From Microvirga aerilata (lineage in GTDB: Bacteria; Pseudomonadota; Alphaproteobacteria; Rhizobiales; Beijerinckiaceae), in NCBI RefSeq assembly GCF_016743775.1, contig NZ_JAEQMY010000014.1, positions 1 to 64,000 on the forward strand: a stretch of DNA of 64,000 nucleotides, written 5' to 3'. Shown piece after piece: positions 25,580 through 35,200 of this stretch. Both the position numbers and the translations under genes were made by a program. The notes beneath the pieces are model-generated. The model did not search any database and was not told where the DNA came from. It worked only from the letters and a program-made list of their open reading frames with translations. Numbering within the stretch: position 1 is the first letter of the stretch; each line of letters opens with the position of its first letter.

Positions 25580-28158
25580 GCAGGCGTCTTATCCTTGAGA
25601 AGGGTTAAGATTTCGTCCTCTTTCGCCTCGGTCTTCGCGGCCTTGTCCGTCGCTTCGTCCTCGGGCTCAGGCGCTGGTGCGGCCGACGGCACGCCGATCC
25701 CGGCCTTCCGCAGCCCGCGGAAGACGTCGAAATACAGATCGCTCGAGACGCGCCCGGCCGCATCGATGTCGTCGACGAAGCAGACGAGATCGAAATCGAT
25801 GGTGTTCTCGGTCACCTTCTTGAACAGGACGCGGGGGCTCGGCTCGCTCATGATCTCGCGGTGCGCCAGCGCCGCCTTGCGCATCACCTCCGCCACCTGG
25901 TCCGGATCGGACGCGCGGGGAACCGGGATCGAGACGAGCACCCGCCCGACGCGGTCGTTGCGCACGCGGTTGCGGACGATGCCGGAGATCAGGTTGGAAT
26001 TCGGCACGATCAGCATCGAGCGGTCGAAGGCCTGGATCTCCGTGGAGCGCACATTGATCCGGCGCACATAGCCCTCCCCGTCGCCGACGACGACGAGGTC
26101 GCCGACGCGGATCGGCCGCTCCCAGAGCAGGATGAGCCCCGAGATGAAGTTGTTCACGATGGACTGCAGGCCGAAACCGATGCCCACCGAGAGGGCGCCG
26201 GCCACGATGGTGAGCCGCTCAAGGCTCAGGCCCAGATAGGTGAAGGCGATCACGCCCGCCGTGATGATGCCCACATAGCCTGCCGCCGTGCGGATCGAGT
26301 TGCGCAGGCCCGCATCGAGATCGGTTGCCGGCAGGAAGGTGTTGTCGAGCCAGCGCTGGATGATCCGCGTGATGGTGAAGCCTGCGGCGAACAGCAGGGC
26401 CGCGATGAGGATCGACGACAGGGAGATGGTGACGTCGCCCACGTTGAACCCGAAGAACACCGCCCGCAGGGAGCCGGTCACGTCGGTCGATTCGATGCCC
26501 CAGGGCGCCAGCACCAGCAGGAAGCCGATGACGATGAGGGCCAGCCGCGCGACCCCGCTTCCCAGAACGCCGATCTGCTCCAGGGAGCGGCGGCGCAGGC
26601 CCGTATTGGCCTGCAGGGCCGTGGCCAGCCGGCTCTGGCTGCGCAGGGAGCCGCCGATGAACTCGTCGGCGAAGGCGATGCACAGGATCAGCAAGGCGAC
26701 GACGATGGAGATCCACAGGGCCTGATCGACCAGGAAGGACGCCAGCGCCACATAGCCGCCGAGCACGCTGCCGAGCACGAGGGCGACCACGAACCAGCCG
26801 AGGCTTCGCACCGGTCCGCCGATATCCACGTCCTGTGCCACGTAAGGGCCGAGGCAGGCCTCGTCCTGGGACTCCCGGGCGGCGAACCGGCGCAGGAGCT
26901 CGGCGAAAATGAGAGCCGCGGCGAGCGCGAAGACCGCGCGGGTGATCACCGTAATCGGCAGGGCGGCGGCAATCGCCTTGTTGAAGGCCTCGATCACCTT
27001 GCCGACCACCATGACGGTGGCCAGGGTGACGGAAAAGCTCATGATCCGGGTGGCCGACGCATCACGAACCGGGATGAGGCGCCAGGATGTGTGCTCCGGC
27101 GCCAGAATCGCGTCGATGAGCGCGCGCACGAAGGCGATGAAGGCCAATCCGCTCAAGGTAGCCCTGAAAACCTGCTCCAGCCGGGGCGGGACCAGATCGG
27201 CGGAGTCGAAGGCCACCCAGACGATCCAGCTTCCGGCAATGGCCGGAGCCGCGCCCAGGACGAGAACCCCGAGGGCCGCGAGCAGGCGGCTGCGCTTGAG
27301 GGGTTCGGCGATCGCCGGATCGCGCCGGACCAGGCGCGGAGCGATGGAGCGGCGGCCCACGTAAAGTGCGATCGCCACGCCGATGGCCAGCCCGAGCATG
27401 AGCAGGACGCCCAGCGTGGTGCTGCGCTGCAACTGGTCCAGGGCATCGGAGCCGATGATCCGCAGGGCACGCCACTCCCGCGGGACGGCCTGGATCACGT
27501 TCATCCAGAGGCCGGGGCTGAAGAGGCCTTCGCTCTGCTCGAACAGCGCGCGCGCAAAGCCTGCCCGCCGCAGGTCGCTGATTTGGGCGCTGAGCTGCTC
27601 GGCCTGAACGAGCAGGGCGCGCCCGAGCCGCTGGGTTTCGTCGAGCTCCGCCACGGCCGCCTCGCGCTCGGCCCGGTCCCGGGCCACGTCGGCGCTCTCC
27701 TCGGGCTGGCCGTTGGCAGGTTTCGGCCCGAGCTGGGTCAGGCGCTGCCTGCTGGCTTCCAGCCTCGGCGCCTGCTCCTCGATGACGGCGCGGATCTCCC
27801 CGATGACCGGATCGATCTGCTGCCGAAGGTTCTGCAGGTCGGCATCGGACATGGTCCGGCCCTGGATCGCGACCTCCTTCTGGTCGAGGTCGGCCTTGTA
27901 GCCGTCGAGCTTGGCTCGGGCGGCCTTCGTCTCGGCCGAGACCGAGGCGCCCGGGGCGTCCGTTGCGGCAGCAGGCGGGACAGCCTGGGGCTGGGCCTGC
28001 GGCGCGGTTTGTCTTTGGGGAGCAGGTTGAGCCTGGCTGGGCTGCGTTTGGGCAGGTTGCGTTTGGGAAGACGTCTGCGCCTGGGCCAGTCCGCCCGCCG
28101 CAACGCTCAATGCGATCATGGCCGCCCGGAGGAGCCGCCCCATTCCAACACCAGTCAT
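25576..28158 (-). CDS. MscS-family mechanosensitive channel with DUF3772
   Basis: An 860-residue large MscS-type channel. Order: signal peptide (about 1-27), a Gln/Pro-rich low-complexity linker (28-65), a periplasmic coiled-coil DUF3772 region (about 75-230), around ten membrane spans, then the MscS pore and beta domain with GLSLERLTIVAGALSVGIGFGLQSIVNN and ERPIRVGDLV, and an acidic tail. Such channels release solutes on hypo-osmotic shock. The neighbouring NdvA-like exporter, also tied to osmotic adaptation in rhizobia, makes a shared role plausible but unproven. The stop overlaps the CAP lipoprotein ATG. Confidence 0.9.
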   Translation of the reverse strand: MTGVGMGRLLRAAMIALSVAAGGLAQAQTSSQTQPAQTQPSQAQPAPQRQTAPQAQPQAVPPAAATDAPGASVSAETKAARAKLDGYKADLDQKEVAIQGRTMSDADLQNLRQQIDPVIGEIRAVIEEQAPRLEASRQRLTQLGPKPANGQPEESADVARDRAEREAAVAELDETQRLGRALLVQAEQLSAQISDLRRAGFARALFEQSEGLFSPGLWMNVIQAVPREWRALRIIGSDALDQLQRSTTLGVLLMLGLAIGVAIALYVGRRSIAPRLVRRDPAIAEPLKRSRLLAALGVLVLGAAPAIAGSWIVWVAFDSADLVPPRLEQVFRATLSGLAFIAFVRALIDAILAPEHTSWRLIPVRDASATRIMSFSVTLATVMVVGKVIEAFNKAIAAALPITVITRAVFALAAALIFAELLRRFAARESQDEACLGPYVAQDVDIGGPVRSLGWFVVALVLGSVLGGYVALASFLVDQALWISIVVALLILCIAFADEFIGGSLRSQSRLATALQANTGLRRRSLEQIGVLGSGVARLALIVIGFLLVLAPWGIESTDVTGSLRAVFFGFNVGDVTISLSSILIAALLFAAGFTITRIIQRWLDNTFLPATDLDAGLRNSIRTAAGYVGIITAGVIAFTYLGLSLERLTIVAGALSVGIGFGLQSIVNNFISGLILLWERPIRVGDLVVVGDGEGYVRRINVRSTEIQAFDRSMLIVPNSNLISGIVRNRVRNDRVGRVLVSIPVPRASDPDQVAEVMRKAALAHREIMSEPSPRVLFKKVTENTIDFDLVCFVDDIDAAGRVSSDLYFDVFRGLRKAGIGVPSAAPAPEPEDEATDKAAKTEAKEDEILTLLKDKTPA

Positions 28159-28243
28159 TCAGTCCGCCTTATCGCAGCCCCTTGCGGTGGCTTCTTTGCG
28201 AATCATTACGGCGAAAACTCGCCGCCCTGCGGACGAAGCGCAA

Positions 28244-28283
28244 CAAAAAAGCCGGGAGCGGCAAGGACCGTCCTCCCGGCTTT
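28244..28283 (-). terminator. Rho-independent terminator after the small membrane protein gene
   Basis: On the minus strand a GCCGGGAG/CTCCCGGC stem (28251-28258 with 28273-28280) is followed by TTTTTT. It lies just after the stop of the 96-residue protein and before the MscS gene, so it probably separates those transcripts. Confidence 0.8.
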
Positions 28284-28298
28284 CCGATAGGGTATGCG

Positions 28299-28589
28299 TT
28301 ACCGCTTCGGGGTTTCGTTCGCCGAAGGCTGGGCGCCGGGTGCGGGATAGGCCGGGTTTTCGGGCGCGATCCGGTTGGTGGGATTGCCGTTGGACGAGCC
28401 CGTCGTCGAGCCGGTCGTGTTCGCGCGGGCCGCATCCGTGCCCGGATCGTCGGGAGACGTGGAGCCGGCCCAGATCATGTAGCCGGACACGGCAACGGCG
28501 AGAAGGAGAAGCGAGCCGATCAGCACGCCCAGAACCGGGCGGCCGGAAGCTCCCTGCCGGGCGCGATCGTCGGGAATCAATTGAGCCAT
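28299..28589 (-). CDS. Small membrane protein with disordered tail, 96 aa
   Basis: Residues about 18-40 form one membrane span (VLGVLIGSLLLLAVAVSGYM); the rest is a Thr/Ser/Gly/Asn/Pro-rich tail likely exposed in the periplasm. The ATG at 28589 is preceded by AGAGG. A strong terminator follows. No family is recognised and no function can be given; composition suggests a wall- or envelope-exposed linker protein. Confidence 0.65.
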   Translation of the reverse strand: MAQLIPDDRARQGASGRPVLGVLIGSLLLLAVAVSGYMIWAGSTSPDDPGTDAARANTTGSTTGSSNGNPTNRIAPENPAYPAPGAQPSANETPKR

Positions 28590-28917
28590 CTGTAGCCTCT
28601 TTGGAAAGCGTGGGTTGCAGGGCGAGCAACAAGGCTCGGCATTATCAGGGCAACGCCACATGTCCGGAGGGGTTCCTGCCGGATGCGCATGGCCGGCTCC
28701 TCCCTGGAGCGGGGGCCCGGACCTGGGATCAAATACAGCGCTTCGCCGTTGTTCGAAACGGGCCACTAACCACTGTCGGAAACGAGGGGCCGATGGGTCG
28801 AGCAAGCTTCAGCGGCACGTGGTGTCGCAGGTCGGGCACCTTTTCACTCTGCTCGTCTTCAGCCATGTTTTCGCCGTTTTCGAACCCCTTGGGTAACCGC
28901 TGATTCAAGGAGATGTC
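28590..28917. other. Divergent promoter region of GH2 and the small membrane protein
   Basis: About 330 bases between divergent genes. The only clear signal is AAGGAGATGTC directly before the GH2 ATG. A CGGAGGGGTTCCTGCCGG-like imperfect dyad is present near 28665-28685. No gene is visible. Confidence 0.4.
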
Positions 28918-31668
28918 ATGCAGGACAATCGCATCAGTCTGGATGGGACTTGGGAATTTTTGCACGTGGCCGACGATCGCCTGTCGGGCCCGGCCGAGGT
29001 TCGCCAGATCACGGTGCCAAGTCCCTGGCAGGCGCAGTTCTCGGATCTGCGGATGCGCGCAGGCATCGGCATCTACCGCAAGACCGTTCATATCGACGAG
29101 GCATGGCTGCACGACAGCGTCTGGATCCGCTTCGGGGCCGTCTTCCACAACACCAAGGTCTTCATCAACGACCACGTGATCGGCCATAACGAGGGCGGCT
29201 TCCTGCCCTTCTCCTTCGACGCGACCGCTCACCTCAAGCCCGGGGCGAACGAGATCAAGGTCCGCGTCGACTCGCCCACCGACAACCCGGCCGAGTTCCC
29301 GGACTCGCCCTTTGCCGAGATTCCCTTCGGCAAGCAGAGCTGGTACGGGCCGCTCTCGGGCATCTGGCAGTCGGTCTATCTCGAACGCCGCATCCCCGAC
29401 CACATGAACCGCGTCCGCCTGGTGCCCAGCCTGGCGACGGGCCGGGTCACGTCGGGCGTGTTCTTCGCCCGCCCGCTGACGGATGCCACCCAGATCCGCA
29501 TCACCGTGACGGCGCCCTCAGGCGAGGTCGTTCTCGACGAAATGCACGAGACGCAGGTGGGCGTCACGAGCATGCCGTTCGAGTTCACGGTCGGCGACGT
29601 GCAGCCCTGGTCGCCGGACCACCCCAACCTGTACCGCATCCGCCTGGAGCTCATGCGGAACGGCGCGGTGATGGACGAGATCGCCGACAATTTCGGCTTC
29701 CGCACCATCGAGACCCGGAACGGCAAGTTCTATCTCAACGGCGAGCCGCTCTACCTGCGCTCCGCCCTCGACCAGGACTACTATCCGGACACGATCTGCA
29801 CGGTGCCGTCCGTGGAGTTCCTGGAGGATCAGTTCCGCAAGGCGAAGGAGCTCGGCCTGAACTGCCTGCGCTGCCACATCAAGGCGGCCGACCCGCACTA
29901 CTATGAAGTGGCGGACCGGATGGGCATGCTCATCTGGACGGAGCTGCCCAACGGCGGCATGGCCACCGACCGCTCTCGCGGGCGCAAGGAAAAGCTCCTG
30001 AAGGGCATCGTCGACCGCGACGCCAACCATCCCTCGATCATCATCTGGACGATCATCAACGAGAACTGGGGCGTCGATCTCGTCAACGACGCGGACCACC
30101 GCGATTGGCTCAAGCGCACCTTCGCCTGGCTCAAGGCTTACGACCCCACACGCCTCGTGGTCGACAACTCGCCGCTCGCGCCGAGCTTCCACGTGGAGTC
30201 CGACATCGCGGATTATCACTTCTACGCCGCCTATCCCGACCACCGGGAGCAGTGGGACCAGTTCGTGGACGAGCTGTCGGGGCGCGCCTCGTGGCTCTAC
30301 TCGCCCCACGGCGATGCGGTGATCACGGGCCGCGAGCCGCTGATGTGCTCCGAGTTCGGCAACTGGGGCCTGCCCTATCCGAAGGACCTGCGCGACGCCA
30401 ATGGCGAGGAGCCCTGGTGGTTCGAGACCGGCCACGACTGGGGCGAGGGCGTGATGTATGCCCACGGGGTCGAGAACCGCTTCTCCGACTGGAGCCTCGA
30501 CCGGGTGTTCGGCGACCTGCGCCGCTTCGTCATCGCGGCCCAGTGGCAGCAGTTCCGCGCCTTCAAGTACGAAATCGAGTCCATGCGCCGGAAGCCGAAT
30601 CTCGCCGGCTACGTCATCACCGAGCTGCATGACTGCCATTGGGAATCGAACGGCCTTCTGGACATGCGCCGCAATCCGCGCGTGTTCCACGAGCTCTTCC
30701 ACATCGTCAACTCGGACACCGTGATCGTGCCGAAATGGGAGCGCGCCTCCTACTGGTCCGGCGAGAAGGTTTCCCTGCAGCTGGCGGTCGCCCACGGAGC
30801 AGGACCCGTTCTGGAAGATTGCCAGTTGGAGATCACGGTCTGCGGCGAGACCCAGCAGATTCCCCTGCCCCGCATCGAGGCTCCGGAGGTGCTCGATCTG
30901 GGCAGCATCCAGCTGCAGCTGCCTGCCATGGAGGAGCCTTCGTTGCGGCGCATCAGCTTCGACGTGCGCGCCTCCGACGGACGCCTGATCGCGCATAACC
31001 ACCATGACATCGCGATCCACCCCAAGCGCGGGCGGCCGGCGCATGCGCGCGAGCTGGTGTGGTCGCCGGACGAAGACATCCGCGAGCGCTTCCGGGCCTT
31101 GGGCTACACCCTCGCCCGGGCCTTCGAGGAATCGACCCTGATCGTCGCCCGGACGCACAACAAGGCCATCGCGGACCATGTGCGCGCGGGCGCCAAGCTC
31201 CTGCTTCTGCCGGAAGAGGACATGAGCCTTTATCCGTTCTTCCCGCACTGGCAGGCCGTGAAGGTTCAGGCGCGCCACGGCACCCTCTGGTCCGGCGACT
31301 GGGCCTCGTCCTTCGGCTGGCTGAGGCGCTCGGGCCACTTCGCCCGCTTCCCATCCGGGCCTCTGCTCGACGAGACCATGGACCGGGTGCTGCCGGACTT
31401 CGTGATCTCGGGCTGCAACCTGCTCGACTTCCAGGCCCGCGTCTTCGCCGGCCTCGTGGTGGGCTGGATCCACAAGCCGGTGGCCTTGGGCGTGGAACGC
31501 TCCTATGGCCGCGGACGCTTGGTGGCCTCGACCCTGCGCCTGTTCCGGGACGAGCCCATGGCCGATCCGAGCGCGACGATGCTGCTGGACGCCCTGGTGG
31601 AGCTCGCCGTCGAGTCGCGGGCGGCCCGCTTGGAAGAGGCTGTCCGGGCGGCGGAGGCAGCGGCCTGA
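28918..31668 (+). CDS. Glycoside hydrolase family 2 protein
   Basis: A 916-residue cytosolic-looking enzyme (no signal peptide). Order: GH2 sugar-binding jelly-roll (about 1-165, WYGPLSGIWQSVYLE), immunoglobulin-like domain (about 170-265), a TIM-barrel domain with the acid/base in IINENWG and a predicted nucleophile glutamate in MCSEFGNWG, then about 300 extra C-terminal residues ending in a GATase-like fold (LLLLPEEDMSLYPF). It would release beta-linked galactosyl, mannosyl or glucuronosyl groups. It faces the glycosyltransferase/glf operon, suggesting a linked saccharide. Substrate cannot be read from sequence. Confidence 0.88.
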   Translation: MQDNRISLDGTWEFLHVADDRLSGPAEVRQITVPSPWQAQFSDLRMRAGIGIYRKTVHIDEAWLHDSVWIRFGAVFHNTKVFINDHVIGHNEGGFLPFSFDATAHLKPGANEIKVRVDSPTDNPAEFPDSPFAEIPFGKQSWYGPLSGIWQSVYLERRIPDHMNRVRLVPSLATGRVTSGVFFARPLTDATQIRITVTAPSGEVVLDEMHETQVGVTSMPFEFTVGDVQPWSPDHPNLYRIRLELMRNGAVMDEIADNFGFRTIETRNGKFYLNGEPLYLRSALDQDYYPDTICTVPSVEFLEDQFRKAKELGLNCLRCHIKAADPHYYEVADRMGMLIWTELPNGGMATDRSRGRKEKLLKGIVDRDANHPSIIIWTIINENWGVDLVNDADHRDWLKRTFAWLKAYDPTRLVVDNSPLAPSFHVESDIADYHFYAAYPDHREQWDQFVDELSGRASWLYSPHGDAVITGREPLMCSEFGNWGLPYPKDLRDANGEEPWWFETGHDWGEGVMYAHGVENRFSDWSLDRVFGDLRRFVIAAQWQQFRAFKYEIESMRRKPNLAGYVITELHDCHWESNGLLDMRRNPRVFHELFHIVNSDTVIVPKWERASYWSGEKVSLQLAVAHGAGPVLEDCQLEITVCGETQQIPLPRIEAPEVLDLGSIQLQLPAMEEPSLRRISFDVRASDGRLIAHNHHDIAIHPKRGRPAHARELVWSPDEDIRERFRALGYTLARAFEESTLIVARTHNKAIADHVRAGAKLLLLPEEDMSLYPFFPHWQAVKVQARHGTLWSGDWASSFGWLRRSGHFARFPSGPLLDETMDRVLPDFVISGCNLLDFQARVFAGLVVGWIHKPVALGVERSYGRGRLVASTLRLFRDEPMADPSATMLLDALVELAVESRAARLEEAVRAAEAAA

Positions 31669-31693
31669 GGCCTTCGCTTCGAACCCGCATCGA

Positions 31694-31730
31694 AAAGAGC
31701 GGCGCGGATCTCTCCGCGCCGCTTTTCTTT
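31694..31730 (+). terminator. Rho-independent terminator of the GH2 gene
   Basis: GCGGCGCGGA (31699-31708) pairs with TCCGCGCCGC (31713-31722), followed by TTTTCTTTT. It ends the GH2 transcript. Confidence 0.85.
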
Positions 31731-31736
31731 TGCTCA

Positions 31737-31770
31737 CAAAAAACAAGGCCGGCGCGAGGCCGGCCTTGTT
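31737..31770 (-). terminator. Rho-independent terminator of the minus-strand saccharide operon
   Basis: AACAAGGCCGGC (31742-31753) pairs with GCCGGCCTTGTT (31759-31770); on the minus strand the stem is followed by a T run. It sits 25 bases beyond the stop of the glycosidase/RmlD gene and back-to-back with the GH2 terminator. Confidence 0.85.
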
Positions 31771-31794
31771 CCCAATGTCTGCTGCGAAAACCGT

Positions 31795-33969
31795 CTACTC
31801 GGCCGCCACCTTCATGGCTTCGTCCGACCAGTCGACCTCGCTGTCGCCGAAGAAGCGGTCGAGCGCGCCCTCGAGCCGCGGCATCAGGATGCCGCGCTCG
31901 GTGGATAGCGCCGTATTGAGGGAAGGCTCGTCTCCTGCCGCGGTCACGAGGCCGGGATCGTATCCTGCGCGCTCCGCCGCCATGGCGGCCAGATCGCGCC
32001 AGGAGGTCTCGCCGATATTGGCCATGTGCCAGATGCCCGTGCCGCCGTCGATCAGAAGATCGAGGGAGGTATTCACGAGATCGGGCACATAGGTGGGAGA
32101 TACCAGGTCGACGCTGGCCTCGACGCCATCGCCCCTGCTCAGGGTGTTGAGAATGGACCAGACGAAGTTGTAGCGGTCCCAGGGGCCGAAGAACGCGCTC
32201 GTGCGAAGGACCAGGGCCTGCTCGTGCGCCGCCAGAACCCGACGCTCGGCCTCGGCCTTGCTCTCACCGTAGACGGTGGTCGGATTGACCGCGTCGCTCT
32301 CCACATAAGGCCGGTCGAGGCGCCCGTCGAAGACGAGATCGGACGAGAAGGTGACGAGCGGAATGCCCAGATCCGCACAGGCCTTGGCCAAGACCTCGGC
32401 GCCCAGAGCATTCTCCCGGAAGCAGGCCTCCGCGTCGTCTTCGGCCTCCGCCACGCGCACATAGCCTGCCGTGTTGATCACGGCCCAGGGCCTGTGACAG
32501 TCGAGAGCCTTGGCGACGCTTTTCGGATCCGCGATATCCATGTCGCGGCGCGAGAGCAGGACGTGATTGAGGCCGCGGAAATCGCAGAGACGCGAATAGG
32601 CCCGCCCCAAGGTACCGGTTGCACCCGTGATCAGAAGCTGGCGCGGCTCGTCGGCGAGCCAGCAGGACCGCGACTGCTTCGATGGACGCTTGTAGAAGCG
32701 GATGTCGCGCTTCCACCAGCCGGCACGGTCGAGAACCGGATGGTCGTAGGTGCCTGTCTTGGCAAGCGACTCGGCCGCATGGGCCAGGGCCGTCCGCCGC
32801 GGCACGGATGTTCGCACATCGAAGGGACCCGGCTCGTAGAAGCCGTTGCGGCGGGTCAGAAGGCTGTTCCAGTCCACGGCGCCGTAAAGCGACCAGACGG
32901 TGACGGCACGGATGTCGGCACCTTCGTCACGAAGCGCGTTGACGTCGTTCCACACCTCCATGAGCCAGCGGAGCTGATCGTCGCGGGTGCTGCCATGGTG
33001 GGCTTCCGTGACGGCGATGGGGCGCTTGTAACGCTCCCAAACCTCGCGCAGCCGCGCAGCCGGTCCGAGATCCGCCGCCGGAAGCGGCATGCGGACCGCT
33101 TCCGCGTCGGCGTATTGGTGCTTGCCGTTGCCGCCCCAATGGTGCTCGGGGTAGCGCGTCATGCGCTCGTCGAGATAGCGCTCGCTTGTCAGGTAATGAT
33201 TGATGCCGATGATGTCCGGCGCGGCATCGGCCTCGAGGAGGAGCTCGAGATCGGCTTCACTCACGCCGCTCTCGATGAACTTGTTCCACCAGGGATGATC
33301 GCGGTCGACCATGCCGCACAGGAGATCGAAGCTCAGGAAACGGCGCTGGTTCTCGTGCTCGGCCTGATACGCCAATGCGGGCGTCGAGAAGGTCTTGCCC
33401 ATGTCGTCCGTCTGCACGAGCTGCGCATCCGGACGCACCTTGCGGATGGCCCGCATGGACAGAACGGTCGCCTTGCACTCGTTCACCAGGATCTTGAGAA
33501 AGGTCTCCAGGCTCGTGCCGTGCGGATACCAATGGCCGTAGAGCCCGGAGAACCGCGCGGTGGTGAGCGGCTCGTTGACGGGCGTGTAAAGATCGAGATG
33601 CGGATAGCGCTCGGCCACATTCGCTGCATGACGGGCCAGCAGCTCGGGCCAGGCCGGATCGAGCATGTGCGTGTAGCGCGGGCCGCTGCCGTGGTGGCAC
33701 AGGCCCGCGATGGCTCGGATATCGAGTTCCTGCAGGCGCTTCAGGCGGGTGTCGTGCCAGGAGAAGTCCGTGCGGTCCGGGCTCTCGGGAGAGATCTTCT
33801 CCCAGAGCACCGGGTGACGCAGCGTGCGGATGCCGAGTTCGGCGATACGATCAAGATCCTCGATACGATCCTGATGACCGGTCTCCAGGCTTTGGTCGCG
33901 GTAGTCGTCGCCAACTCTTGCGACAGTACATTCCAGACCGCCCCAAAGCTCTAGTGATCGTTTCATCAT
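31795..33969 (-). CDS. Chimera: GH1-like glycosidase plus RmlD-type sugar-nucleotide reductase
   Basis: One 724-residue frame holds two enzymes. Residues about 1-400 form a GH1-like barrel with LYTPVNEP (acid/base) and AVTEAHHG (candidate nucleophile). From about 430 to the end is an extended SDR of the RmlD type, with LLITGATGTLGRA (cofactor loop), VINTAGYVRVAEAE, FSSDLVFDG and the YGESK catalytic pair. RmlD proteins reduce dTDP-4-keto-rhamnose or similar. No rmlA/B/C is near, so the substrate is open. It ends a three-gene operon after glf. The start at 33969 (ATGATG) agrees with the GH1 N-terminus; both halves look intact. Confidence 0.85.
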   Translation of the reverse strand: MMKRSLELWGGLECTVARVGDDYRDQSLETGHQDRIEDLDRIAELGIRTLRHPVLWEKISPESPDRTDFSWHDTRLKRLQELDIRAIAGLCHHGSGPRYTHMLDPAWPELLARHAANVAERYPHLDLYTPVNEPLTTARFSGLYGHWYPHGTSLETFLKILVNECKATVLSMRAIRKVRPDAQLVQTDDMGKTFSTPALAYQAEHENQRRFLSFDLLCGMVDRDHPWWNKFIESGVSEADLELLLEADAAPDIIGINHYLTSERYLDERMTRYPEHHWGGNGKHQYADAEAVRMPLPAADLGPAARLREVWERYKRPIAVTEAHHGSTRDDQLRWLMEVWNDVNALRDEGADIRAVTVWSLYGAVDWNSLLTRRNGFYEPGPFDVRTSVPRRTALAHAAESLAKTGTYDHPVLDRAGWWKRDIRFYKRPSKQSRSCWLADEPRQLLITGATGTLGRAYSRLCDFRGLNHVLLSRRDMDIADPKSVAKALDCHRPWAVINTAGYVRVAEAEDDAEACFRENALGAEVLAKACADLGIPLVTFSSDLVFDGRLDRPYVESDAVNPTTVYGESKAEAERRVLAAHEQALVLRTSAFFGPWDRYNFVWSILNTLSRGDGVEASVDLVSPTYVPDLVNTSLDLLIDGGTGIWHMANIGETSWRDLAAMAAERAGYDPGLVTAAGDEPSLNTALSTERGILMPRLEGALDRFFGDSEVDWSDEAMKVAAE

Positions 33970-34039
33970 CCAACTCCGAGCTAATTCACTAAGCGTTCGA
34001 CAACTATTCTTAGCGCGGATAGTTCGATGTCTTTTTCCA

Positions 34040-35200
34040 TTAAGAGACGAGGCCTGCCGAGGACGACATGACTTTGACCGTGGATGTGTCCGCCCCGACC
34101 GGCAGGGACTCGTTGATGCGCCGGAAGGTGGCGAGCGCCTGACCGACGATCTGGTCCATGTTGTAGTAGCGGTAGGTTGCAAGGCGCCCCACGAACCAGA
34201 CGTCGGGCGTGGCAAGCGCCAGGCGCTCGTACTTCTTGAACAGCTCCTGATTTTCCGCCTTCGGGATCGGGTAGTAGGGGTCGCCCTCCGCCGACGGGTA
34301 CTCATAGGTGAGCGCCGTCTTGGCGTGCTCCTGACCTGTCAGGTGCTTGTACTCGGTCACGCGGGTGTAGTCGTTGGTCTGCGGGAAGTTCACCACGCCG
34401 ACCGGCTGGTGCCAGGTCTTGTCGAGCGTCACGTGCTCGAAGCGCAGGGAGCGGTAAGGCAGCTTGCCGAACTGGAAGTTGAAGTACTCGTCGATGGGTC
34501 CCGTATAGATGACGCGGCGATGCGGGACGACGTTCTTCACGTCCTCGTAGTCGGTCTGCGTCATCACATGGATGTTGGGATGGCTGACCATCTTCTCGAA
34601 CATCCGGGTGTAGCCGTGCTTCGGCATGAACTGGAACTCGTCCGCGAAGTAGCGGTCGTCCCGGTTCGTGCGGGTCGGCACGCGCGAGGTCACCGACTTG
34701 TCGAGCTCCGATGGATCGAGGCCCCATTGCTTGCGGGTATAGCCGCGGAAGAACTTCTCGTAGAGCTCGCGTCCGACGACGGAGACCACCACGTCCTCGG
34801 AGGTCTTGATCTCCCCGATCTTCTCGGCGCGCTCGGCAAACCAGTCCTGCAGCTGCTCGGAGGTGAGGTTCAGGCCATAGAGCTTGTTCACCGTATCGAG
34901 GTTGATCGGGATCGGCACCTGCATGCCGTCCACTTCGGCGAGCACCCGGTGCTCGTAGAAGCGCCACTCCGTGAAGCGGGAAAGGTGATCGAAGATCTGC
35001 TTCGAATTGGTGTGGAAGATATGCGGCCCGTACTGGTGAATCAGCAGGCCGTCATCGTCGTAGCGGTCATAGGCGTTGCCGCCGACATGGTTGCGGCGGT
35101 CGATGAGAAGCACGCGCTCGTTGCGCTCGGTTGCAAGACGTTCCGCCAGAACACTGCCTGCAAAGCCGGCGCCGACAATCAGCCAATCGTACATTCTCAA
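34040..35200 (-). CDS. glf: UDP-galactopyranose mutase
   Basis: Interconverts UDP-galactopyranose and UDP-galactofuranose with reduced FAD. The 386-residue protein has the FAD motif IVGAGFAGSVLAERLA (about 7-22), RNHVGGNAYD, the GYTRKQWG block and the C-terminal LATYRYYNMDQ block with conserved tyrosines and arginines. It begins directly after the stop of the upstream glycosyltransferase gene. It implies that galactofuranose is put into a glycan, with the glycosyltransferase as candidate enzyme. Confidence 0.95.
   Translation of the reverse strand: MRMYDWLIVGAGFAGSVLAERLATERNERVLLIDRRNHVGGNAYDRYDDDGLLIHQYGPHIFHTNSKQIFDHLSRFTEWRFYEHRVLAEVDGMQVPIPINLDTVNKLYGLNLTSEQLQDWFAERAEKIGEIKTSEDVVVSVVGRELYEKFFRGYTRKQWGLDPSELDKSVTSRVPTRTNRDDRYFADEFQFMPKHGYTRMFEKMVSHPNIHVMTQTDYEDVKNVVPHRRVIYTGPIDEYFNFQFGKLPYRSLRFEHVTLDKTWHQPVGVVNFPQTNDYTRVTEYKHLTGQEHAKTALTYEYPSAEGDPYYPIPKAENQELFKKYERLALATPDVWFVGRLATYRYYNMDQIVGQALATFRRINESLPVGADTSTVKVMSSSAGLVS

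Noticed and set aside
22358..26071. A 1237-codon plus-strand open frame over the hydrolase, ABC exporter and CAP genes
   Set aside because: High-GC antisense artefact. The minus-strand proteins have unmistakable catalytic motifs throughout the same interval.
29518..31746. A 742-codon minus-strand open frame over the GH2 gene
   Set aside because: Antisense artefact; residues are His/Arg/Gly-rich with no domain, and it would cross the GH2 terminator.
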